Positions 1-8,014 of a DNA stretch of 59,512 bases are shown here, piece by piece. The stretch covers positions 1 to 59,512 of the forward strand of contig NZ_AUCA01000021.1 of the NCBI RefSeq assembly GCF_000429525.1, written 5' to 3'. A program made the position numbers and the translations under genes. The notes beneath the pieces are model-generated. The model saw only the letters and a program-made list of their open reading frames with translations. It had not been told where the DNA came from and ran no database searches. Origin of the DNA: Alicyclobacillus contaminans DSM 17975 (GTDB lineage Bacteria > Bacillota > Bacilli > Alicyclobacillales > Alicyclobacillaceae). Every line of letters starts with the position of its first letter. The first letter of the stretch is position 1.

Positions 1-248
1 CGTACAGACAGGGACGTGTGCGCATCCTTGTCGGCTTCCTGGACATGCACCGGGATAAAACGGGGTTGTGGCTCCGACGCCGACCGCTCCTGCGCTTCTG
101 CCTTAAACTTGCCCACCCAATACCACAGCTGGTGCTCCTTGATCTGGTGGGCAGCACACCACGCCGCGCCAGTTTGTCCACTGGCACGGAAATCCGCCAC
201 GCGGGCACGCCAAAGCTCACGAAGCTCTGCCAACTCGGCCTTCGTCAC
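1..248 (-). CDS. tnpA: IS66-family accessory protein TnpA (partial, continues past left edge)
   Basis: The minus strand from a GTG at 248-246 reads 82 residues with no stop and leaves the window. A strong GGAGGG ribosome site lies at 260-255, seven bases upstream. The start TKAELAELRELWRARV, then a helix-turn-helix with AAWCAAHQI and LWYWVGKFK, is typical of the small first protein of IS66 elements. This protein is needed for transposition and resembles the HTH part of IS3 OrfA. Overlapping plus-strand reading frames here are shadows. The rest of the element (tnpB, tnpC) should lie left of the window. Confidence 0.75.
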   Translation of the reverse strand, partial: MTKAELAELRELWRARVADFRASGQTGAAWCAAHQIKEHQLWYWVGKFKAEAQERSASEPQPRFIPVHVQEADKDAHTSLSV

Positions 249-346
249 GATGATCCCTCCATGATTGGATTCTGGGGGGATCATCTCGCAGAAGAGGGCC
301 TGGCGCTAGGTGTGCGCTATTTGACGCTCACGTGTCTTGCAGTTAC
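1..346 (-). mobile_element. IS66-family insertion sequence, terminal fragment cut by the window edge
   Basis: The element is recognised by its TnpA-like first gene, read leftwards off the window. Upstream of that gene the minus strand begins with GTAACTGC at 346-339; many IS66-family ends start with GTAA, so the element probably ends near 346. The target duplication and the other end are not visible. The family assignment rests on the protein; the exact terminus is inferred. Confidence 0.65.
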
Positions 347-756
347 ATGAAACAGCACGACTCATCAACTCCTGTCATCTGTTTATTCCCATTTTACCTT
401 TTTTACAATTCACATACTGCTGCAATCATCTCCAGTTACGAATGCCTGAAACACGCTGATTCAACGTCGGCGGGTGGGTCAAATCCGGATCGGCGGAATG
501 GGTCGAAACAAATCCGGCGTTGACACTCACCTCCGACAAAAGCATGATTTGACAAGCGCATTGCAGCTCGCGGTCCCCTTGAGGGGCTCCGCCCGAGGCG
601 GAAAAACCGCCAACTCAAGAGGCCTCACACAAAGGTGAAAAACGCCGGTACCGGACCGAAGGGAGGATAGAGCGGCACGGCCCTACGCAGCCGGGGTAGA
701 TCTGGTGGTAGCCTTCGTCAGGCGGAGCAAATCCGAACGTGAGCGGAGTGTTCGTG
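347..756. other. Gene-poor stretch, probable remnant DNA
   Basis: No convincing gene was found on either strand. At about 476-531 two similar blocks occur close together (gggtcaaatccgg and gggtcgaaacaaatccgg, followed by cgttgaca). The minus strand therefore shows TGTCAACGCCGGATTTG, resembling the repeated ends of IS21-family elements. From about 640 to 756 the plus strand has codon-like composition but no open frame with a start. Old transposon debris is the simplest reading, but this is weak. Confidence 0.3.
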
Positions 757-1152
757 TCAATACATCACTAAACTGTGGGCTTTAATGACTTGTACAATCT
801 GCTCGAATGTGTACTTGTGGTTCACCATATCCACCACAAAATCTTCGGCCTGTTTTTGAGCCATCGTAAATTTGTATCCGTTGTAAGAGAGAAATTGCAG
901 TAGTGCCAGAAAAGCTGTTCGTTTGTTGGCATTGTAGAAGATATGATTTAGTGCCAGTGACTCAAACAGTGCTGCGGCTTTCTCGAAAATCGTTGGGTAC
1001 GCATCTTTACCAAACGCAGATTGTTGTGGTCGAAACGCCGCCGAATTGAGTAACTCCGGAGATCTCACACCAGACTGTTCACTCGGCGAAAACTCCTGTA
1101 TCACGTACAGGTTGATGGCAATGATCTCTTCTTCGGTGAGATAGCGTATCAT
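757..1152 (-). CDS. Doc/Fic-family toxin of a toxin-antitoxin pair
   Basis: This is a 131-residue protein of the Doc (death-on-curing) branch of the Fic fold. The signature HIFYNANKR is at residues 70-78, with His70 as the catalytic base and Asn/Lys/Arg for nucleotide binding. GVRSPELLNSA (28-38) matches the Doc N-terminal motif. Classic Doc phosphorylates elongation factor Tu; other Fic proteins transfer AMP. The usual acidic residue after HxF is Asn here (HIFYNANKR against HxFxDxNKR), which also occurs in Doc-like proteins. The ATG at 1152 overlaps the antitoxin stop by four bases, so the pair is translationally coupled; only a weak GAAAG lies before it. The region looks AT-richer than the housekeeping genes, suggesting transfer. 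Confidence 0.85.
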   Translation of the reverse strand: MIRYLTEEEIIAINLYVIQEFSPSEQSGVRSPELLNSAAFRPQQSAFGKDAYPTIFEKAAALFESLALNHIFYNANKRTAFLALLQFLSYNGYKFTMAQKQAEDFVVDMVNHKYTFEQIVQVIKAHSLVMY

Positions 1153-1421
1153 CTATCTTTCAAGCCTTCAATCGTTTTCCGATATCGCTGAACATTCGCC
1201 TCTAAAACCTCAAAAAAGCGCGGGTCAAGACCTTGCGGAACTTTTGGTAGCTTACGAAGCACAATTTCACCTTCATTCTCATGTACAATGATTTCCACAT
1301 CATCACCGAGGTTTAAGTCAACTTTTTTTAGTGCCTCTTTCGTAAACGTCACACCCAGACTGTTCCCGATCTTCGTAATTTTCCTGTGTAAACGATCCAC
1401 TTTCATCGCCCCTATCGCCAC
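1149..1421 (-). CDS. AbrB/MazE-type antitoxin partner of the Doc toxin
   Basis: This is a 90-residue protein whose first 60 residues form an AbrB/SpoVT swapped-hairpin DNA-binding fold: RKITKIGNSLGVTFTKEAL, then LNLGDDVEIIV and GEIVLRK. The charged C-terminal third (about 61-90) is the likely toxin-neutralising part. The start is taken as GTG 1421-1419 because AGGAGG at 1435-1430 sits eight bases upstream. The ATG at 1406 would be 23 bases away. Such antitoxins usually repress their own operon. The family is clear; pairing with Doc rests on adjacency and overlap. Phd is the classical Doc antitoxin, so an AbrB-fold partner is a variant combination. Confidence 0.8.
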   Translation of the reverse strand: MAIGAMKVDRLHRKITKIGNSLGVTFTKEALKKVDLNLGDDVEIIVHENEGEIVLRKLPKVPQGLDPRFFEVLEANVQRYRKTIEGLKDR

Positions 1422-1443
1422 ACGTCTCTCCTCCTATCTTTAC

Positions 1444-1475
1444 GTTACTCAGTAACCGTTATACGTGTTATAACA
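1444..1475. promoter_or_regulatory. Two palindromes upstream of the toxin-antitoxin operon (candidate operators)
   Basis: GTTACTCAGTAAC at 1444-1456 has six-base arms around one base. TGTTATAACA at 1466-1475 is a perfect ten-base palindrome. Both lie 20-55 bases upstream of the antitoxin start in an AT-rich stretch, where autoregulation by an AbrB-type antitoxin is expected. Binding is inferred. Confidence 0.45.
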
Positions 1476-1655
1476 AACATAACAGTTTAACAGTGATTCT
1501 GTAAATATTATTTTGCCCCTTCTGGACAGGCAGAGCCGATGCCAAAGCGCAACGAAATGAAACAAAGTCCACAACAACATTCGTAATCATTTGCATCAGG
1601 AACTCGGACGATTGTCCAGGCTAGTCGAATCACGGAATTAACGCATAGCATGATG

Positions 1656-1829
1656 ATGCTGATATTGTTGGAAAGAAAAGCCCGGCTGTTTTCCAATAAA
1701 GAGGACAAGCAAAAAGACATCATTCAGGTGTTCGTTGAAAAAGTAACGGCCACTGACAACATCGATGACATTCGCATCAACATTGTAGTGACCGTTAGGT
1801 TTTTAACTGGTGTCGAGGACGGGACTTGA
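1656..1829 (+). pseudogene. Possible C-terminal remnant of a site-specific recombinase
   Basis: The plus strand from ATG 1656 reads 57 residues, with IIQVFVEKVTATDNIDDIRI followed by an alternating hydrophobic strand, and stops at 1827-1829. This resembles the end of serine recombinases (a coiled-coil tail, then a short beta segment). The stop and last codons lie inside the 3' end of tRNA-Leu, so the reading frame has run out of its own gene. No catalytic domain is visible upstream. Assignment is tentative; random open frame is the alternative. Confidence 0.35.
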
Positions 1830-1891
1830 ACCCGTACGGGAAACCCACACGCCCCTCAAACGTGCGCGTCTGCCAATTCCGCCACCCCGAC
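1808..1891 (-). tRNA. tRNA-Leu(GAG)
   Basis: On the minus strand the 5' acceptor GTCGGGG (1891-1885) pairs with CCTCGAC (1818-1812), followed by discriminator A and an encoded CCA at 1810-1808. The D arm contains TGGCGGAATTGGCAGACGCG. The anticodon stem CACGT/GCGTG encloses the loop TTGAGGG, giving anticodon GAG. The T arm has GGTTCAAGTCC. The long variable arm is typical of class II leucine tRNAs. Confidence 0.95.
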
Positions 1892-1988
1892 ATGATGGCT
1901 GACTGCCCGGCAGAGGACTTTCTATCGAGCAGTCAACGAATATGATTATACGAAGATCGACCCCATCTGTCAACCGCATAACCCCTGG

Positions 1989-2639
1989 TTATTTCGACCG
2001 ATCCTTCCACTGCGCGTCCGCCCCGTAAATACGCTTGTACAAGTCATAGTTGTAGAACACCCTGTCTACGAAATGCCGCGTCTCTCCCACGGGAATCCGG
2101 CTGATGGAGACCAACTGCCCATCCCAGGTTCCCGACGCCAACCATTGTTTGACGCGTTTGGGCCCCGCATTGTACGCAGCCACAGCGGCAACCTGATTGC
2201 CGTGAAACTGTTCCGTCAAGTAGTGAATGTACCAAGAGCCCAAGCGGATGTTCAACTCAGGCTGCGCCAAATCCTGATTCTGACTGCCGCGTCCATATCC
2301 CAAATCGGTGCCGGACTGCTGCATTTGAACCGCAATCCACTGCGCCGTATCCGGCATCAGCTGCATCAGGCCAATGGCTCCAGCGTGAGAAACATCCTCC
2401 GACTTGTATTTGCTCTCCACATGAATAACGCTCGCGACCAGCAGCGGATCCACCGAAGCCGTGTGCGCCGCGCTCTGGATGATGGACTGATAGCTGATGG
2501 GGTACATCCAGCGCCAAAACGTGTTGGACGTGATGAGACAGATGACGCCGAGCAGCAGGATGAACGAAATCAGGGTGCGCCGATTGAAGACCAAAATCGT
2601 TAGACTTCGCCCGCCGTGCTGTTGCGGAGAGTCCGCCAT
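1989..2639 (-). CDS. Membrane-anchored soluble-type lytic transglycosylase
   Basis: This 216-residue protein has one N-terminal membrane segment (about 22-40), then an SLT lysozyme-like domain. The catalytic Glu is in VIHVESKYKS (Glu75), followed by the family motif GAIGLMQLMPDTA (88-100) and AAYNAGP with a late tyrosine-rich end. It should cleave the glycan strand of peptidoglycan to 1,6-anhydro products outside the membrane. Its start lies inside coaE (40-base overlap), so it is the last gene of the polA-mutM-coaE run. Bacillus has a YtcD/YtaF-type gene near here; this SLT gene in the same place is known in related genera. Confidence 0.9.
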   Translation of the reverse strand: MADSPQQHGGRSLTILVFNRRTLISFILLLGVICLITSNTFWRWMYPISYQSIIQSAAHTASVDPLLVASVIHVESKYKSEDVSHAGAIGLMQLMPDTAQWIAVQMQQSGTDLGYGRGSQNQDLAQPELNIRLGSWYIHYLTEQFHGNQVAAVAAYNAGPKRVKQWLASGTWDGQLVSISRIPVGETRHFVDRVFYNYDLYKRIYGADAQWKDRSK

Positions 2640-3211
2640 ATGTGCGCCACCTGCTCTCTCGTTTCTTCTAGAGTTCCCCGGTTATCCACCACATAATCCG
2701 CCAGTTTCCGTTTCTCATCAATGGGCATCTGCGCTCGTATGCGTGCTCGGGCTTCCTCCTCCGTGAGACCGTCCCGCTGCATCAGACGGGCCAACTGGAG
2801 GTTTTCGTCCACATACACCAAGATCGTTGTATCGACCAGCCGGCGGGTTTCTCCTTCGAACAGCAACGGAACGTCCCAGACCACAGGCATGTTCGGGTGT
2901 TCCCGCAGATACGCCTCCGTCTCCCGGCGCATGCCCTCGCGGACCCTCGGATGCGTGATGGCGCTCAACCGCTGCAACGCAGCTTCGTTGTGAAAAACCA
3001 GCGCTCCGAGGGCGCGGCGATTGAGCGTACCGTCCGGCAGAAGCATGTCCTTGCCGAACGTCTCCACAATCTCACGCAGGCCTTCCGTTCCCGGCTCCAC
3101 CACGCGGCGCGCCCACACATCCGCGTCTACCACGTAGGCGCCGAGCCCGCGCAGCATGTTGGTGACTGTGCTCTTTCCACTGGCAATGCCGCCGGTCAAT
3201 CCCACAATCAC
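2600..3211 (-). CDS. coaE: Dephospho-CoA kinase
   Basis: Catalyses the last step of coenzyme A synthesis, ATP-dependent 3'-phosphorylation of dephospho-CoA, in the cytoplasm. The 203 residues match family length. GLTGGIASGKST (4-15) is the P-loop. The CoA-binding part contains DADVWARRVVEPG and HPRVREGM. VWDVPLLFEG and TILVYVD complete the NMP-kinase fold. The start is GTG 3211-3209, overlapping the mutM stop by four bases (GTGA). polA-mutM-coaE is the usual Firmicutes order. Confidence 0.95.
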   Translation of the reverse strand: MIVGLTGGIASGKSTVTNMLRGLGAYVVDADVWARRVVEPGTEGLREIVETFGKDMLLPDGTLNRRALGALVFHNEAALQRLSAITHPRVREGMRRETEAYLREHPNMPVVWDVPLLFEGETRRLVDTTILVYVDENLQLARLMQRDGLTEEEARARIRAQMPIDEKRKLADYVVDNRGTLEETREQVAHIWRTLRNSTAGEV

Positions 3212-4089
3212 GGCACGGACACCTCACCTTTCCCCGCGCGCTCCCGGACCGCCTCGTGTCGACGGGACTTCGGCTGACACAGCGGACACACGTGGGTCCC
3301 ACGTCCGGCGATGCGCAGTTTCACGATTTCCGATCCGCACGTCTGACAGGGCTGCCCCTGCCGCCCGTACACGTTCAACCGAATCTGAAATCCGCCATGC
3401 CTTCCGTATCCGTCCACGTACGTGCGAATGGAGCTTCCCCCTGCTTCTATCGCTTCCGTCAACACCTCACGAATGGCTTTGACCAATGTCTGTGCCTCCG
3501 CTCGCGTCAGCTGATGGGCAGGCCTTGCCGGGTGAATCCCCGCGCGAAACAGAGCCTCGTCGACGTAAATGTTGCCTAGACCGGCGAGCACAGCCTGGTC
3601 CAGCAGCACCGCCTTGATGGACGCTGTCCGCCGGTGCACGCGCCGATACAGTCCATCGTGATCCAGATCTTCGGAAAACGGTTCCGGTCCAAGGGCCAGC
3701 AGACCCTTGGGAAGCGGTTGACCGGGTTCTATCAAGTCCATCGTTCCAAACTGCCGGACGTCCCGATAGCGAAGTTCCGTATGGTCATCGAAGTGAAAGA
3801 TCACGTGCGTGTGCGGCGCGACCGGTTCATCCGCCGCAACCCAGAGATACTGGCCTTCCATGCGCAAATGGGATACCAGTGTGTACGGCGGTACGGAAAA
3901 CAACAGATATTTTCCCCGGCGCGACACCGATTGAATGGTGCATCCAGCCAATTCCGCCGCGAACCGGACGGTGTCGTCTGGCGTTCGGATAATCCGCGGC
4001 AGCCGAACATCCACCGATGCTATGGTTCGACCCACCACCATCGATTCCAGATTGCGGCGAACGTTCTCCACTTCCGGCAATTCAGGCAC
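3208..4089 (-). CDS. mutM: Formamidopyrimidine-DNA glycosylase
   Basis: Base-excision repair enzyme that removes 8-oxoguanine and formamidopyrimidines and then cleaves the strand. After initiator removal the protein starts with PELPEVE, giving the catalytic Pro and Glu. The C-terminal zinc finger is CQTCG...CPLC (about 250-275). The length (293 aa) is slightly above the usual 270-285 because of a basic tail after the finger. The start is GTG 4089-4087 with AGGAGG eight bases upstream. An 81-base gap separates it from polA, and it overlaps coaE by four bases. Confidence 0.96.
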   Translation of the reverse strand: MPELPEVENVRRNLESMVVGRTIASVDVRLPRIIRTPDDTVRFAAELAGCTIQSVSRRGKYLLFSVPPYTLVSHLRMEGQYLWVAADEPVAPHTHVIFHFDDHTELRYRDVRQFGTMDLIEPGQPLPKGLLALGPEPFSEDLDHDGLYRRVHRRTASIKAVLLDQAVLAGLGNIYVDEALFRAGIHPARPAHQLTRAEAQTLVKAIREVLTEAIEAGGSSIRTYVDGYGRHGGFQIRLNVYGRQGQPCQTCGSEIVKLRIAGRGTHVCPLCQPKSRRHEAVRERAGKGEVSVP

Positions 4090-4170
4090 AACTCATCCTC
4101 CTGTAACGAATCCACGGGCGGACCTGAACCGGCGCATTACCATCGTCCACATCCGTCCACGGGCTCATAT

Positions 4171-6825
4171 TCACTTGGCATCATACCAGGTGCCTCCCGC
4201 ATGAATGTCCACCTGCAGCGGCACGCTCAGCGCCATTGCATTCTCCATGTTGTCGCGCACCAAATCGGCCAGGGACTCCCGCTCCGCTTCCGGGCACTCA
4301 AAAATCAACTCATCGTGCACCTGAAGGAGCATGCGAGCCTGGAGGTCGGAACGCCGCAGCGCTTGATCAATATGCACCATGGCCAATTTGATGATGTCGG
4401 CGGCAGAACCCTGAATCGGCGTGTTCATGGCCGTTCGTTCCGCGAAACTCCTCAGGTTGAAATTTCGGCTGTGGATATCCGGTAAGTACCGGCGCCGATT
4501 CAACAGCGTGGTGACGTATCCCTGTCTACGCGCGGTTTCCACCACTTCTTCCATGTATCGGGCCACGCCCGGAAACTTGGCGAAATAGTCGCTGATGAAC
4601 TTCGCGGCCTCCGCTCGTGAGATGCCGAGATTCTGCGATAGGCCGTAGTCGCTGATGCCGTACACAATGCCAAAGTTGACCGCCTTGGCCTGACGGCGCA
4701 TCAGCGGGGTCACTTCATCCAAAGGCACGCCGAACACCGTGGCGGCTGTGCTCGTATGAATGTCCTGGTTGTTGCGAAACGCGTCAATCAGCGCTTCATC
4801 CCCGGATAGATGAGCGAGAATGCGCAGTTCAATCTGCGAATAGTCCGCCGACAAGATCACCCAGTCGTCATAGGAAGGTTCGAACACGCGCCGCAGTTTC
4901 CGACCTTCCTCCATACGGATGGGGATGTTCTGCAGGTTGGGCTCCGTGCTCGACAACCTGCCGGTGGCGGTGAGCGCCTGATGGAAACGGGTGTGCACGC
5001 GCTCCGTGTCGGGACGAACCACTTTCAGCAGCCCTTCTACGTAGGTGGACTGCAGCTTGCCCAATTGCCGATACTCGAGAATCTTTTCCACAATCTCGTG
5101 GTAAGGAGCCAGTTTCTCAAGGACATCCGCGCTGGTCGAATAGCCCGTCTTCGTCTTTTTCAGCGCGGGCAGCGCCAACTTGTCAAACAGGATCTCGCCC
5201 AGCTGCTTTGGGGAGTTGATGTTGAATTCTGTCCCGGCCAGCGCGTAGATCTCTTGTGTCAATTGTTGGAGCTGCGCGGACAACTCCTGCCCATACGCTT
5301 TCAACTTGTCCGTGTTCACGCGAAATCCGAGCAATTCCATGCGCGCGAGGCAGTACTCAAGCGGAATTTCCACGCGATAACACAGGTCATCCTGCTCCTG
5401 CGCCGACAACGCGTTGCCGAGATGCGCTTTCAACTCCGGCAGACAAGTCGCGAATCGCGCCAGGGATTCGGCGTAGTCCGGATCGCCAATCCGTGGGATG
5501 GACATGTGCCGCTGCAATTCACGCTGCACAATGTCGGCCAACGAAGACTCGCCATCACTTGGATTGAGCAGGTAGCCCGCCACCATGACGTCGAACCACG
5601 TACCATCCTCCGGCAGTGTGATGCCGTGCCCGTCGAGAAGGACAATCAACTGCTTCAGGTCGAAAACGACCTTCTCCAAATCGGACGACCAGAGGTCGCG
5701 CAGGTGCGTGACTGTCAGTTCATCGCCCAGCACCACCACCGCAGCTTGCCCCTTGCAGCCAAGGGCAAATCCCAACAGGTTGGCAGTATGGTAATCCTCA
5801 CTGTCGCAGATGGGCAAAACACCGATGGGATCTGCGGCCCGGCGAAGAAAGTCGGTCAAGGCGCCGGCGGTATTGATGCGCTGCACCGGCGTCCGTTCCT
5901 CCGGCGACGGCGGAGCGGCCTCTCCCCCTTCGTCCTGCGGCAAACGCTCCAGGAGAGACTTGAATCCCAATTTTTGAAACACCTTGCGAACCGGCTCAAC
6001 GGGCAGTCCACGATACGTCAAGTCGTCGAGCGTCCAAACGATGGGCGCATTGCGTTCAATGGTCGCCAATCGTTTCGAGACGAGCGCCAAATCCCGATGC
6101 TCGGACAGCCGCTCACGCAGCTTGGCCCCCGAGACTTCGTCCACGTGTTGCAGGACTTCTTCGACCGTGGGATAGGCCTGCAGCAGCTTCACCGCCGTTT
6201 TTTCGCCAACACCGGGCACTCCGGGAATATTGTCCGATGTATCTCCCATCAGGCCCTTCAAATCGATGATTTGAGCGGGAGACAGCCCATACCGCTCGCG
6301 CACCGCCGCTTCGGTGTAGTAGTCCACCTCGGTAATCCCCTTGCGGGTCAGCGCCGCGTGCACGTGATCCGACACGAGTTGCAGGAGGTCTTTGTCCCCG
6401 GACACAATCAGGGTGGGGATGCCCGCTTCATCCGCGACCCTGGACAAGGTGCCGATGATGTCATCCGCCTCGAAATTCGCCAGTTCCAATGCAGGAATTC
6501 CGAACGCAGCCAGCACCTCTTTCACCAGCGGAAACTGCTCCGACAACTCTGGTGGCGTCTTCTGCCGCGTTCCCTTGTATTCTTCGAACACCTCGTGGCG
6601 AAACGTCCGTTTCCCCGCGTCAAAAGCGACGGCCACGTGGGTGGGTTTCTCGTCTTGCAACATGCGCAGCAGCATCTGCGTAAAGCCGAAAACGGCGTTG
6701 GTGTAATGCCCTTCCGCATTGGAGAGCGGAGGCAGTGCAAAGAACGCCCGATATGTGATGCTGTTGCCATCAATGAGCATCAACTTGACAGTCGACTGGT
6801 CTTGATTGGACATAGGGCACCCCAT
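4171..6825 (-). CDS. polA: DNA polymerase I (probably without proofreading)
   Basis: The 884-residue family A polymerase fills gaps in repair and Okazaki fragment processing. Order: N-terminal 5'-3' flap nuclease (about 1-300; LMLIDGNSITYRAFFAL, FEADDIIGT, DNIPGVPGVG), a 3'-5' exonuclease-like domain (about 310-480), then the polymerase with motif A DYSQIELR, motif B RRQAKAVNFGIVYG and motif C QVHDELIFE. The exonuclease acidic motif (FDxE in E. coli) reads ICDSEDYH and the other metal ligands are not evident, as in the Bacillus enzymes that lack proofreading. The start is uncertain: ATG 6825 has no clear ribosome site, and ATG 6813 has only a weak GGGGTG. Confidence 0.96.
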   Translation of the reverse strand: MGCPMSNQDQSTVKLMLIDGNSITYRAFFALPPLSNAEGHYTNAVFGFTQMLLRMLQDEKPTHVAVAFDAGKRTFRHEVFEEYKGTRQKTPPELSEQFPLVKEVLAAFGIPALELANFEADDIIGTLSRVADEAGIPTLIVSGDKDLLQLVSDHVHAALTRKGITEVDYYTEAAVRERYGLSPAQIIDLKGLMGDTSDNIPGVPGVGEKTAVKLLQAYPTVEEVLQHVDEVSGAKLRERLSEHRDLALVSKRLATIERNAPIVWTLDDLTYRGLPVEPVRKVFQKLGFKSLLERLPQDEGGEAAPPSPEERTPVQRINTAGALTDFLRRAADPIGVLPICDSEDYHTANLLGFALGCKGQAAVVVLGDELTVTHLRDLWSSDLEKVVFDLKQLIVLLDGHGITLPEDGTWFDVMVAGYLLNPSDGESSLADIVQRELQRHMSIPRIGDPDYAESLARFATCLPELKAHLGNALSAQEQDDLCYRVEIPLEYCLARMELLGFRVNTDKLKAYGQELSAQLQQLTQEIYALAGTEFNINSPKQLGEILFDKLALPALKKTKTGYSTSADVLEKLAPYHEIVEKILEYRQLGKLQSTYVEGLLKVVRPDTERVHTRFHQALTATGRLSSTEPNLQNIPIRMEEGRKLRRVFEPSYDDWVILSADYSQIELRILAHLSGDEALIDAFRNNQDIHTSTAATVFGVPLDEVTPLMRRQAKAVNFGIVYGISDYGLSQNLGISRAEAAKFISDYFAKFPGVARYMEEVVETARRQGYVTTLLNRRRYLPDIHSRNFNLRSFAERTAMNTPIQGSAADIIKLAMVHIDQALRRSDLQARMLLQVHDELIFECPEAERESLADLVRDNMENAMALSVPLQVDIHAGGTWYDAK

Positions 6826-6916
6826 TCTGGGTGAAATTCAGCGGCACGCCGTGTGTCCGCCATACTGTCCCCATTGTAACACACCTGTGTCGTCGCCTTC
6901 CGTGACGGCTCAGACA

Positions 6917-6950
6917 CAAAAAAGACGCTGCCTCCAGAGGAAGCAGCGCC
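6917..6950 (-). terminator. Rho-independent terminator of the icd-mdh unit
   Basis: Read on the minus strand just after mdh: a 12-base stem (6950-6939 with 6935-6924, one mismatch near the loop), a TCT loop, then six T at 6923-6918. It separates mdh from polA. Confidence 0.85.
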
Positions 6951-6968
6951 CTATGATAAACCTTGGAT

Positions 6969-7913
6969 TCAGTGATTCGATTTCACGACGTTGATCACAT
7001 TGCGCACCGATTCCGCCGACTTGTCGAGCGCAGCCTTTTCCTCCGGCAGGAGATCGATTTCCACAATGCGTTCGATGCCGTTGCCCCCGAGGATGGTCGG
7101 AACGCCGAGGAACAAATCCTTGTAGCCAAACTCGCCTTCCAGCAGCGCAATGGCCGGCAGCAGGCGGCGCTTATCCTTCAAAATGGCTTCCGCCATCTGG
7201 GCCAGCGAAGCGCCCGGTGCATAGTACGCACTGCCGTTGCCGAGCAGGTTCACAATCTCGCCGCCGCCTTTGCGCGTCCGCTCCACGATGGCGTCGATGC
7301 GGTCTTTCGGCAGCAGCTTCTCAAGCGGAATACCGCCGACATAGGAGTACCGGATGAGCGGAACCATATCGTCGCCGTGAACGCCGAGCACGAAACCGGA
7401 CACATCCTCCACGGAGACGCTCAGTTCTTCCGCGACAAAGGTGCGGAACCGCGCGGTATCGAGCACGCCGGCCTGCCCAATCACGCGGTTCTTCGGGAAT
7501 CCGGACGCCTTGTACGCAACGTAGGTCATGGCGTCGACCGGATTGCTGAGGACAATCAGCACGGCGCTCGGCGAAAACTTGACCACCTGTTCCGTGACGG
7601 ACTTCACAATCCCCGCGTTGGTATTCACCAGGTCATCGCGGCTCATCCCCGGCTTACGAGCCACGCCGGCAGTGATGATGACCAGATCCGAATTGGCGGT
7701 GTCCTCGTAACTGGACGTTCCAATTATATGGACGTCCGATCCGACCACCGGCATGGCCTCGAGCATATCCAGGGCCTTGCCCTTGGTCGGGTTCTCCAGC
7801 TGCGGGATGTCGAGCAGCACCACATCGCCCAGTTCCTTCAACGCCAGCATCAGTGCGGTGGTGGCACCGGTGAAGCCGGCGCCAATCACAGAAATCTTCT
7901 TCCGTTTAATCAT
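6969..7913 (-). CDS. mdh: Malate dehydrogenase (lactate-dehydrogenase-like type)
   Basis: Oxidises malate to oxaloacetate with NAD in the TCA cycle. The 314 residues contain the NAD-binding loop [13 protein letters not shown] (9-21), substrate arginines in [22 protein letters not shown], and the catalytic histidine in [13 protein letters not shown] ribosome site GGGGAGG lies nine bases before ATG 7913. It follows icd on the same strand with a gap of about 100 bases, as in the Bacillus citZ-icd-mdh operon; no citrate synthase gene is present here. Confidence 0.96.
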   Translation of the reverse strand: MIKRKKISVIGAGFTGATTALMLALKELGDVVLLDIPQLENPTKGKALDMLEAMPVVGSDVHIIGTSSYEDTANSDLVIITAGVARKPGMSRDDLVNTNAGIVKSVTEQVVKFSPSAVLIVLSNPVDAMTYVAYKASGFPKNRVIGQAGVLDTARFRTFVAEELSVSVEDVSGFVLGVHGDDMVPLIRYSYVGGIPLEKLLPKDRIDAIVERTRKGGGEIVNLLGNGSAYYAPGASLAQMAEAILKDKRRLLPAIALLEGEFGYKDLFLGVPTILGGNGIERIVEIDLLPEEKAALDKSAESVRNVINVVKSNH

Positions 7914-8014
7914 TGTCTGTCCCTCCCCTTTCGCTGTTCAATCCATGGCGCGCGACCTGCCGGCGCGCCGCCTGGTCAGCGGCGGTACGGCAGGGGCGGT
8001 GTCCTTACCGCGAC

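Noticed and set aside
1508-1723. 71-residue minus-strand frame near tRNA-Leu
   Set aside because: No ribosome site or homology; the opposite strand looks more coding-like.
4810-6834. 674-residue plus-strand open frame across polA
   Set aside because: It is antisense to a clear DNA polymerase I; GC-rich codon bias opens the opposite frame. No domain, and no ribosome site.
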